A stretch of 64,000 bases of DNA from CAVVXN01 sp963772585 (GTDB lineage: Bacteria > Planctomycetota > PLA2 > JAEUHO01), in contig CAVYXV010000002.1 of NCBI GenBank assembly GCA_963772585.1, positions 62,001 to 126,000 on the forward strand, given 5' to 3'. How positions within the stretch are numbered: position 1 is the first letter of the stretch; the number at the start of each line of letters is the position of its first letter. This document shows positions 47,393 to 55,587 of the stretch, piece after piece. A program made the translations under genes and the position numbers. The notes under the pieces were generated by a model, which had not been told where the DNA came from, searched no databases, and saw nothing but the letters and a program-made list of their open reading frames with translations.

Positions 47393-49110
47393 CTAGCCCG
47401 GATTATTCGTGAAGAGGGAGAAGCGGGCACGGCGCTTGCCGTCTAATCGTTTGTTCAACGACGAAGAGACGCCAAGGAGCCGTGCCCGCGTGTCCCATTC
47501 TACTCGACAGTCCGTCCTCTTGCCTGACGTGTTCCTCAAGCCCGTCGTGGCCCAGTTCGACGCCGCGACGCAGTCCTCGGACGGAGGCCTTCTGCTGCTG
47601 GGCGCGTGTGATCGCCAGGTCGGACTCACCGACGCGATCTGCGCCGAGTTCTCCGATCGCCGCCAACGTGGAAAGGTGGACCACGAACTGTCCGACATGT
47701 TCCGCCAGCGGATCTACGCCATCGCTGCGGGGTACGCGGATGGGAACGACGCTACCATCCTGCGCCACGATCCCGTGTTCAAGATGCTCTGCGACCGGGA
47801 TCCGGAGACGGGCGAGGCCCTGGCGTCGCAGCCCACGCTCTCGCGCTTCGAGAACGCTGTCGGGCCCCGCGAGGTCGTTCGCGCCCTGCGGGCCTTCGAG
47901 CAGGGCGCCATCGAGCGCCTGGCTCAGCGACACCCCGAGGCCCGCCGTGTCGTGATCGACGTCGACGCCACCGTCGATGAGGCCCACGGGCAACAGTCGT
48001 TCTGCTTCTTCAATGCCTTCTACGACGCCCACTGCTTCCTCCCCCTGCTCGGCTTCCTCACGGTGGACGGGCACCCCGAGCAGCATTGTTCTCGGCGCGG
48101 CTGCGGCCCGGCATCGGCGCCGGACGTCGCGGGCTCATCCCGCTTCTGCGCAGATCGATCCGGCACCTGCGCCGGGTACTGCCCGGGGCCAAGATCCTCG
48201 TGCGCCTGGACGGGGGCTTCGTCAGCCCCGGCCTGCTCGACGCCTTGGAGGATCTGCGGGTGCAGTACCTGCTCGGGTTGCCCTCGAATTCTGTCTATAT
48301 GCCGTTCGAAGCGGTTTCTCCGCGGTCTACGTGGCTCCGTGCGAAAGAGCAAGGCGGCCGCACGCCGCTACGGTTCGCTCAGCTACAAGGCACGCAAGTG
48401 GAGCCGCGAGCGGCGCGTCGTGGTGAAGGCGGAGGTCCTTCCGCCCCCTCCCACGGCCAAGAAGCGCGGCACCAAGGTCAACATGCGCTATGTCGTCACG
48501 AACCTGAAGACGACGCCCCGGCACGTGTACGAGAGCGTCTACTGCGGCCGCGGGGACTCGGAGAACCGGATCAAGGAGTTGAAGAACGACCTGCAGATGG
48601 ACCGGACGAGCTGCTCGTCGTTCACGGCCAACCAGCTGCGCGTGCTGATGACGTCGGCCGCGTACGTGCTCTACCAGGAACTGCGCGGGCACATGGCAGC
48701 GAGCGAACTAGCACGCGCGCAAGTACACACCCTGCGGTTGAAGCTCGTAAAGATGAGCACGCAGGTCGTGCGCTCCGTTCGCAGGATCGTCCTGCGGATG
48801 CCGCGATCGTGTCCGAGTGCGCCGCTCTGGTGCAAGCTCGCCCGCCAGCTGCACACGGTGGGCTCGGGGTAGCACGCGCCGGAGGCACCGGCTTCGCCGT
48901 TCACATGTCCAGACCCTGGGGGCGGTCTGCCCCTACCAGCCGCCCACTGGGCCCGAGCGACCCGAAACGGGCTCCGATCGCCCTCGAGGAGGAAGACAAC
49001 GTCCCCGACGCAGCCCTGAGGTGGGCAAGGTACGTCGTGGCGGGGCGACGGAGGCCCGATCGACCGAAATCCTGCTCCGAAGACCCTCGTTCGTGAATAG
49101 TCCGGGCTAG
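47393..49110 (+). mobile_element. IS1380-type insertion sequence with CTAG target duplication
   Basis: The element spans 47,397-49,106 (1,710 bp). Its ends are inverted repeats: CCCGGATTATTCGTGAA on the left and the complement of CCCGGACTATTCACGAA on the right, 14 of 17 identical. CTAG flanks both sides (47,393-47,396 and 49,107-49,110), a 4-bp target duplication as expected for this family. The flanking host gene rejoins in frame when the element is removed. Confidence 0.88.
47409..48872 (+). pseudogene. IS1380-family transposase, two compensating frameshifts
   Basis: About 487 codons. The outer parts are in one frame: SSDGGLLLLGACDRQVGLTD, VVIDVDATVDEAHG (first catalytic Asp) and, near the end, GRGDSENRIKELKNDL. 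The central part (about 48,090-48,310), with ILVRLDGGFVSPGLLDAL, lies in another frame. Shifts near 48,090 and 48,310 cancel each other. The transposase is therefore either recently inactivated or affected by sequence errors, given that the element's ends look intact. Confidence 0.8.
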
Positions 49111-51369
49111 CGGAAGCGGCTTGAGTTCCAGGTCGGGCCGTATCTGTGCAAGGGTCGCGTTGAACTGCTCGAGGAAGTCCCTGACGGCCTGCCGGCATGC
49201 GTCAAGTCCCATCGCTCCGTACTTCTTGCCGTACGGCGAGGTCGCGGCCCAGGAAGGTCGCGGCTCGCCAAGCGGGGCGCTGTCATCTATGCTCGGGACC
49301 AAGCACTGCAACCTCAATCCGGATGGGTACCTTCCTTCGCGGTCCGGCTGCCGCTTCCGCGCACCCCCACCCGAATCCCCTCCGCGGGGTTCCGCCGGAA
49401 GGCCCGGCGGCGGAGTGACAACCGGCGGCGGTCCAGGCAGGGCGCCCGGCCGCGTGTAGCCCGTGTCCGCACCGGCCTTGTCAAGCTCCCCCTGGAGCCG
49501 CAATACCTCGTTCGTCCACTTGACCGCCTCCTGCTTGGTGCGGGCCTTCGCGGCGTTCGCTTGGGCCTGGGCGAGATCCGCGCGGAGCTTCTGAACGTCC
49601 GGGCCCTCGGCTCCGGCCGACGGCGCCGGCCCCCGGACGGCGCCTTCGCGGAGAGCCCGTAGTCCGCGAGGAGGTCGTCCAAGGCGCTCGTAGCTTCGGC
49701 GCCAAGCTCCTCCGACGCGTAGCCGGCCGCGATCTTGTCACCGATTGCCTTGCGTGCGGCGGGCGTTCCCTCCGCCAGCCGCGCCCCGATCTCTGCCAAG
49801 TCGCGTTGGCGCGTCCGCCCCCACTCGATGCGCGCACTCTCGGGAAGGTCCGGGTCAGCCAGACGCTGGGCGGCGATCTCCTGCAGTGCGATGACGTCAT
49901 CCACGGTCCGCTGCGGCAGGGACCCGCGGAGGGCCTCCTGCGCCCCGGCGAGGACGTTCTCGTACTCGATGCGCTTGACGTCGGTGATGCCGGGATCGGC
50001 GAGGACGCTTTCGGCCATCCGGGACAGCTCGACGAGCTCCGCCTGCGTCAGGGCTCCGGGGGGCTTCCCGCCCACGGAGACGATGTCCTTCAGGGAGCCC
50101 AGCTCCTGGGGCGAGCCCTTCCCGCGATCCCCCTCCCCCTGCCAACGTGCCGCACTGCCAGGGTGACTCCGAGAAGGGGGAGGGAAGGGGGACGCTGGGC
50201 ACGTAGTCGGGCTCGAGCCACGCGCCGCTTGCATAGTCCGCCTGTGGCACCGGCAGGTACGGGTACGGATAGGGGCAGCCCACCGGGAGGTCGCCCTGGG
50301 GGACCCAAGGCGTAATCCCTCAGATTGTAGCGTGTCGTGCCGCTGGGCTTGCGCGGCGCGGCCTTGGCGTTGGTCGTACCGGGCACGGCCTCGGCCGCGG
50401 TCAGCGGGGTCTCGGGCGGGATGCCCAGTTCGTAGGTGCCGACGGAACCCTCGCGACGAGGCGGCGACGCGGGCGTGCTGGCCAAGTAGCGGGAGAGGGC
50501 GCTCCCTGCGGGTGTCGTCGTGAGCCCCCGCGGTGCGGCGATCTCTCCCAGACCCTCGTACGGCTGCTCGAGGGAGGGGAGCGACGTGCGCGCCCGGACC
50601 CACCGGTGGCGCCACCGCCCCGGCTCCGCGGGATCCTGGAACGCCTGCGGGTACTCGCCGTCGACGTGGCGGCCACGGCCTGCTCGTACTCGGCGACCGT
50701 GCCGGGGTACTGGTTGCGGGGCAGGGGCTCGAAGAGATAGCGGATGGCGTTCCAATGGTAGCCGTGCACGTTGTCGGGGCGCCCCCCACTCTGGTCGGAA
50801 CCCCGTGGCCCGGAACGTGAAGTCGTCGCCCGTCGGCTGGGGCGTCACCACCGGCCCTGAAGGGGAGCCGGAGCCCGGGGAGGATGCTCTCGCCGGGGAT
50901 CGGGGCACGGGGCGCGCCTGGCTTCTTGGCGAACGAGCTTCCCACGGCGGCCCAGGAGCCGAGGGGACCGCCGGGCGCGGGGACGTACTTGGGCCGGCGC
51001 ACCCGGCAACGGAATCGGCGGGGGAGGCGGCGGCTCGCCGGGAGGCTTCGGGCGCGGGGGGGGCGGGGAGACGGCGGAAGGGGCGGGGGGATCACCAGCC
51101 GCCCTTGCAGCCAGTTCGAGCCGGGCAGCCCGCCACTTCCCCCCAGCGGGGGCGCCGGGGGCGGCGACAGCGCGGGCAGGCTCCGGCCATGCCAAGACTC
51201 CCGGTACCTGCGCCGGGAACGCCGCCGGGCAGGGACGAGCCCTGCCCGCCCAGCCACGCCATCAAGCGAGCGCGGTACTCGGCATGGGTCTCGCCGGGTT
51301 GCTGCACCGGCCGGGGTTCGGGCATCGGGAAGGGATCCCCCACCGCCATCGCTTCCTCCTTCCGTGGGT

Positions 51370-52370
51370 ACACCAGCGGTCCAGGAACTTGCCGGCCCAC
51401 GCCGGCGAGACGTACTCCCAGAAGCCCTGGAAGTCCTCCTTGAGGTAGGTAGGCACGAACGGACCTCAGGTTGTACTGGAGCAGTTCGTCCAGCTTCACC
51501 TCCTGCTTCTCGGTCAGGTTCTCCGGGCGCTTCAGCAGGCACCACCGGCTCCGCTTGAGGATCGGCTCGTAGCCGTTGCGCCGCATGTCTCTCGCCTCGG
51601 ACGCCCGCACCTCGTCGATCGCCTTGCTGAAGTGGGCCATGATGTGGAAGCGGTCGAGGATGTTGATCGCGTCCTTGGCCCACTCGGCGATGACTGTCGT
51701 GTACGGCTTCCACATGTCACTGCACACGAACTGGAGGCGGGCACGTCCGGCCGGTCCGAGCCAGCGGAAGAAGGATAGAAGCGAATCCACCTTGCGGTTC
51801 TCTCCGATCCACAGGAAGGCGACGGCAGCCCGCGTCGATCTGGTAGACCAGCGTCAGGTAGCGATGCCCACGGCGCAGCGAGATCTCGTCGACCCCGATG
51901 GAGTAGACGTTTTGCAGGTTTCGGCGGGCCAAGCCCCACTCCACGGCCGTGGCCACAGCCCGGAACACGGTGTCCCAGCTGGCTCGAAAGGCTCGGGCCA
52001 CGTCCGTCCACGTCATGCGCTTCGCCCAGGACGCCAGGAACCAGGCGTAGGTCTTGGTGAGGTGGTTCTTCCCCGTGCCCCACGGGACCTTCTCCACCGT
52101 GACCCCGCAGTTCGGACACGCGACCCGACGCATCGCGTAGACGAAGAACACCAGGAAGCCCCACAGGGGCACGAACTCGAAGCGGCGAGGCGGCAAAGTG
52201 TCGTAGCCCGGTCTGGGACGATCGCAGCCTGAGCAGATGGCCTTCCCATTCGCCCGAGGCTGAATCTCGACATCGATGGCCGGTCCACGCTCCGTCTCGA
52301 CGAACTCGGCCGTGCCGTAGACGAAGGACCGATGCTTCTCGATACGGTTCAGGATAGTCTTCAGCTGCAC
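51370..52370 (-). pseudogene. ISL3-family transposase, frameshifted and truncated
   Basis: A GTG start at 52,370 gives QLKTILNRIEKHRSFVYG, followed by a zinc ribbon (CSGCDRPRPGY, then ACPNCGVTVEKV), a helix-turn-helix and SIGVDEISLRRGHRYLTLVY with the first catalytic Asp. A shift near 51,835 leads to FVCSDMWKPYTTVIAEW (second Asp). Another near 51,460 leads to KEDFQGFWEYVSPAWAG. The sequence stops just before the ribosome binding site of the next gene, so the catalytic Glu region is missing. Confidence 0.75.
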
Positions 52371-52529
52371 CCTGCGCGCTCCCGGCTGACGTGTCGCAAC
52401 GCACAGCATCGGGCCCGGGGCCGACGGCCCCGGCGCAGGGTGTCTTTCGCATCCTCATCGCTGGTGGCCGGTGCGGCCCCCTCCGCGGCCTGGGCTCGGC
52501 AGCCCGGCACACTCCTCTACACCACTCTT

Positions 52530-52576
52530 CCTTCCCGCCTCACCCCTCACCCCCGGATGGGGGTGAGGCGGGAAGG
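52530..52576. repeat. 17-bp perfect inverted repeat
   Basis: CCTTCCCGCCTCACCCC and its exact complement are separated by 13 bases, between the ISL3 remnant and the zinc-finger gene. It could be a bidirectional terminator, a REP-like unit or the end of a mobile element. Confidence 0.6.
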
Positions 52577-52623
52577 ACGGCGGCCCATGCGCCCTCTTCT
52601 TCCGGTCCGGGCGATGGAGCGGC

Positions 52624-53031
52624 TCAGGTCACCCACGAATTCTGCGGGGGACCCCGAAGTTCTTTCCTGCGCTGCAGTTCGTATCGTGCCACGCGCCAAG
52701 AGATCGATACGCAGCACGTAAGGACTGACGGTCCGTATCTCAGCGGCCATGGATCCGCTTCGTAGTCTTGACAAGGGAGGAAGATCTCGTTCCTGAAGTC
52801 GCCCTCCCAGACGCTGAACTTGTTCTCATGATCCGGGCACAGCATGTACTCGCGCCAGCGCACATCCTGCCGCGGCTTGCTGAACGAGCCTGCATGACGG
52901 AGCGTTCGATCGCCAGCCTGCTCGACCATCCATCGCCTCACGAAGTTCGGCATGACATGGCCGTACGGCAGGTCCGACTCGACGCGGCAAAGCCAACATC
53001 GGCTCCGCTTCGTTCCCTTGACGCGTGCCAT
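52624..53031 (-). CDS. Zinc-finger (HNH-like) protein, probably 3'-truncated
   Basis: A 135-residue protein starting MARVKGTKRSRCWLC, with GAGGA upstream and TAAGAT further up. Two CxxC/CxxH-type pairs (CWLC and CPDH) and the block VMPNFVRRWMVEQAG resemble a widespread uncharacterised family with an HNH-like zinc core. After SISWRVARYELQRRK the sequence loses character, and it ends next to the mobile-element remnants; family members are usually longer, so the C-terminus is probably lost. Function unknown. Confidence 0.45.
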   Translation of the reverse strand: MARVKGTKRSRCWLCRVESDLPYGHVMPNFVRRWMVEQAGDRTLRHAGSFSKPRQDVRWREYMLCPDHENKFSVWEGDFRNEIFLPCQDYEADPWPLRYGPSVLTCCVSISWRVARYELQRRKELRGPPQNSWVT

Positions 53032-53329
53032 GAAACGTCCTCAGTAGGCTCTCTGCATCTTACAGCGGCATCACGACGTGCGGATGCGGGAGTGCGCTCC
53101 GGTTGGCCTCGAGGTAGGCGTGCAGGGCATCGGCAACGAAAGCAAGGTGCGTGGCTCTCAACTCACTCAGGCCACGCGCTCGGACTACTGACTTGGATCT
53201 CATGGATGTCTCCCAGCGGGCGCCATCGCCCGTGGGAGCATCGTTGTTATGTGGACATCACCGACGGGTCCTTGACGCGCTCCGGAAAGCTCCGGGCCAT
53301 CCTGCGCGGGCGTGTCCGCATAGTGAAGG
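53032..53329. other. No gene recognised
   Basis: About 300 bp between the zinc-finger gene and an IS66 fragment. It contains the upstream promoter of the zinc-finger gene (TAAGAT on the reverse strand near 53,060) and otherwise nothing recognisable. Confidence 0.4.
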
Positions 53330-53470
53330 AGTGCGCATAAGCCCTTCCCACAGCAATCGTCCTCAGCTGCCTTTCGGCTCGATTGTTGTCCAGTTCGATC
53401 GCGCCGTCCTCCAGGAAGCGCGTGAGCTCCGTCCACTGGTTGAGCGCGTACCGGCGGCGGGGGGGAGCTT
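53330..53470 (-). pseudogene. C-terminal fragment of an IS66-type transposase
   Basis: Reverse-strand frame with RRRYALNQWTELTRFLEDG, then ELDNNRAERQLRTIAVGRAY, the end of the DDE domain of IS66 transposases. Both ends are cut. Its sequence differs from the IS66 remnant at 43.8 kb, so it comes from another element. The bases up to 53,631 show no further gene. Confidence 0.7.
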
Positions 53471-53631
53471 GCGCGGCGGTGTTGGAGACCCCGTGACGCT
53501 GCGCGAGTCTCGGCGCCACGGTGGCCTAGGTGGGCAGCGTTGCCGCGCCGATCTACCGCTCTTCCGGCTTCCGCGAGATCGCCCGTACGAGCGTGTGGCG
53601 GCCGTGGCGTCCGGCCTGAGGGGGTCGGGGG

Positions 53632-54177
53632 TCAATCCTGCGGTCTGCGCTCCAGGTCCGTGAGAAACGTCTCGACCGAACGCGCGACGGCTTGCGCCGT
53701 GAGATTGGGATACCTGGCGTAAGCGGAGTCCGGGATCGACGCCACGAGGGCACGAAGGCCCTCCGGATCCACCATGCCCGAGAGTACGAAGCGCCGCGCG
53801 TCCTGCAAATCACGTTCGAAACCGCGAACCACCTTCGACAGCACCTGGGCGTAGGGGTCGTAGTGGTAGTAGGAGACCCCGCCGATGGTCTCGATGAACA
53901 CGTGGCGATCGCCGCTGCCGGCGAGCGGGGGAACGAAGTGCTCCGGTCGGGCGAACTCGACGTTGACGTTCAGGCGCGCCTTAATCCCCTGGATGTCACG
54001 GAACACGGACACCTCCTCGGAGAAGAGATCCGCATCCACGGAGATGGGCCGCCAACCGCAGTAGACCGCCGTTCCACCCCCGACGAGGAACACCCGATAG
54101 GACCTGACCCGGGGCGCCGTCCGCGCGATCTCCCGCATCAGCAGGCGCAACCGGTCCGGCGTCAGCTCGTCACGCAC
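53632..54177 (-). CDS. Nucleotidyltransferase-type toxin (AbiEii/DUF6036-like)
   Basis: A 181-residue protein starting at a GTG that overlaps the upstream gene by 8 bp. The core FLVGGGTAVYCGWRPISVDADLF fits the nucleotidyltransferase pattern: a glycine-rich segment, then two acidic metal ligands spaced as DxD. Proteins of this kind act as toxins of AbiE-type or related systems by modifying tRNA or nucleotides. The gene pair and the operator upstream support a toxin-antitoxin role; substrate and activity are not known from the sequence. Confidence 0.65.
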   Translation of the reverse strand: MRDELTPDRLRLLMREIARTAPRVRSYRVFLVGGGTAVYCGWRPISVDADLFSEEVSVFRDIQGIKARLNVNVEFARPEHFVPPLAGSGDRHVFIETIGGVSYYHYDPYAQVLSKVVRGFERDLQDARRFVLSGMVDPEGLRALVASIPDSAYARYPNLTAQAVARSVETFLTDLERRPQD

Positions 54178-54622
54178 CTCGTTCGATGTCCGATCGCAGG
54201 GTGCGACAGGCGTCGGCGAAGGACGCCATCTGTCTGAGCCTCGCCAGATAACGGGCGTGTGCCAACTCGCCGTCCGTGTGCTCGAGAAGTCGATACAGGC
54301 GTCTGTCCGCGTCCGGGAGGCAGGCCGGCGGGAGGGGCACACCCTCGCGGCGGAGTCTCGGTGCCGCCAGCGACACGAGCAGGCTCTCGGGCGTCTCGCG
54401 GTCCGCGGCGAGATCGTCGAGACCCTTGTCGACGTCCGCCCCGCCCGGCAGTCGCAGGGTCTCGAAGCGCGACGCCCCGAACCGCTCGCGGACCCAGCGG
54501 AGCAGGGCCGCGCGGCGTGCGATGGCGCGACGCACCTCGGGGGACAGACGCCGGGCGCGCGCCGTTCCGCCCTTCCGACCCTCGCGACGGAAGCGGGCGC
54601 GGATCTCCGCGGAGAGTTTCAT
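54170..54622 (-). CDS. Antitoxin-like partner protein
   Basis: A 150-residue basic protein. The N-terminus (EIRARFRREGRKGGTARARR) is Arg-rich and may bind DNA. The middle is helical, and the end reads LARLRQMASFADACRTLRSD. It directly precedes and overlaps the nucleotidyltransferase gene. Direct repeats across its start codon suggest that it represses its own operon, as antitoxins do. I do not recognise the family by name. Confidence 0.5.
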   Translation of the reverse strand: MKLSAEIRARFRREGRKGGTARARRLSPEVRRAIARRAALLRWVRERFGASRFETLRLPGGADVDKGLDDLAADRETPESLLVSLAAPRLRREGVPLPPACLPDADRRLYRLLEHTDGELAHARYLARLRQMASFADACRTLRSDIERGA

Positions 54623-54653
54623 GGGGTCAGCATATGCCTATGGGGTAAGCATA
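54621..54653 (-). promoter_or_regulatory. Direct-repeat operator at the antitoxin start
   Basis: ATGGGGTCAGCATA (54,621-54,634) and ATGGGGTAAGCATA (54,640-54,653) differ at one base and start 19 bp apart. The first covers the antitoxin start codon. A bound protein would block both transcription and translation initiation. Confidence 0.6.
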
Positions 54654-54655
54654 TC

Positions 54656-55037
54656 AACCGCCGCAAGCGCTCCGTGGGATGCGACCATGCGTCCTCCTTC
54701 CGCACGGGTCGTAAAGATAGCCGCACCAAGGACTTACAAAGTCACGATGCCTTGAATCGGCTTCGCGGTCGTCCTCCAGCGAGGCCCGGAGGAGGGGTAC
54801 TCGGCGACGACGCGCCTGGGCATCGCGGTCTGCGTCGGGACGCGGCGTGAGCGTTCACCGGAGTTCATCGCGGCGAGGTCGCAGTTCGCCTCCTGCTCGG
54901 GGATGGCGCCCAGGACGCGGTGGCGGCCCTTGCCGGGCTCCACTCCCAGCTACGGCCGGTGCCCCTCCACTTCGGTACGGGCACTCTCCCTCGCGTCACG
55001 TCTTGACCCTGGCCAGCGGCCATCCATTCTCTGCGAA
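54656..55037. other. No gene recognised
   Basis: About 380 bp. Short open frames exist on both strands, but none has protein-like composition with a start site. The AT-rich part near 54,700-54,760 could hold the antitoxin promoter. Confidence 0.4.
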
Positions 55038-55418
55038 GTGGACGTTCATTCCGCACCTCCGACCACCGCGCCGGACTCCGACAAGTCCCACGCCATCACC
55101 AAGACCATGCGCGACGTGGTCGCCAGACACGGGCTCCACGGCGCGTCCATGGCCCTCCTGGGCGGGCGGCCGGGCGTGGGGGCAGGCACGATCTACCGCT
55201 ACTTCGCGAGCAAGGACGTCTTGATCACGGCCTGCTACGCAGAGGTCGAAGAGCGCGCCCTGGCCGCCGTCCGCCAGGGGTATCCGGAGAGTGGGACCGT
55301 CCGAGAACGTCTGGTGCATGTCACGACGCAGTGGATTCGGCACTCCGTCGACCACCCCAGCGAGTACCGCTTCGCGCAGCAGTTTCACGACTCGCCCTCA
55401 CGCCGACGCTGGTCGTAG
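55038..55418 (+). pseudogene. TetR-family regulator, truncated after the DNA-binding domain
   Basis: From a GTG near 55,038 the frame encodes the TetR helix-turn-helix: ITKTMRDVVARHGLHGASMA, then GVGAGTIYRYFASKDVLITA. The ligand domain continues for about 50 residues (RERLVHVTTQWIRHSVDHPS) and ends abruptly at SRRRWS, where a full protein would need about 80 more. No clear ribosome binding site. Bases 55,419-55,587 show no gene. Confidence 0.65.
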
Positions 55419-55587
55419 TCGCGGTCCCCCTGCCTGCGGCCACGGGCGCGGCGGAGGAGCTGAGCGTGCGTGGGGGGACGGGTGGGCACTGGCGGGGCTC
55501 GAGCCCACCGTGCGCCACGCCGAGATCATACCACCCCGAGGCCCTCCGGGATGCCGCATTGCATCGGGAGTGTGTCGGCGCCCCCAG

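Larger units (their letters stand above)
46607..51349 (-). pseudogene. Long Pro-rich gene, frameshifted and split by IS1380
   Basis: Begins at ATG 51,349 with AAGGAGG upstream (MAVGDPFPMPEPRPVQQPGE). A Pro-rich region follows with several frame changes, then AELVELSRMAESVLADPGI, a helical Ala/Lys-rich stretch (ARTKQEAVKWTNEVLRL) and a conserved-looking C-terminus. The IS interrupts it between ELKPLPL and ENGDPDPLGYLYVV; removing it and one CTAG copy rejoins the frame exactly. The C-terminus has NVFHEVFEHSEG, an HExxxH arrangement. A last shift near 46,765 precedes the end at 46,607. I do not recognise the family; a toxin-like or surface protein is possible. Confidence 0.55.
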
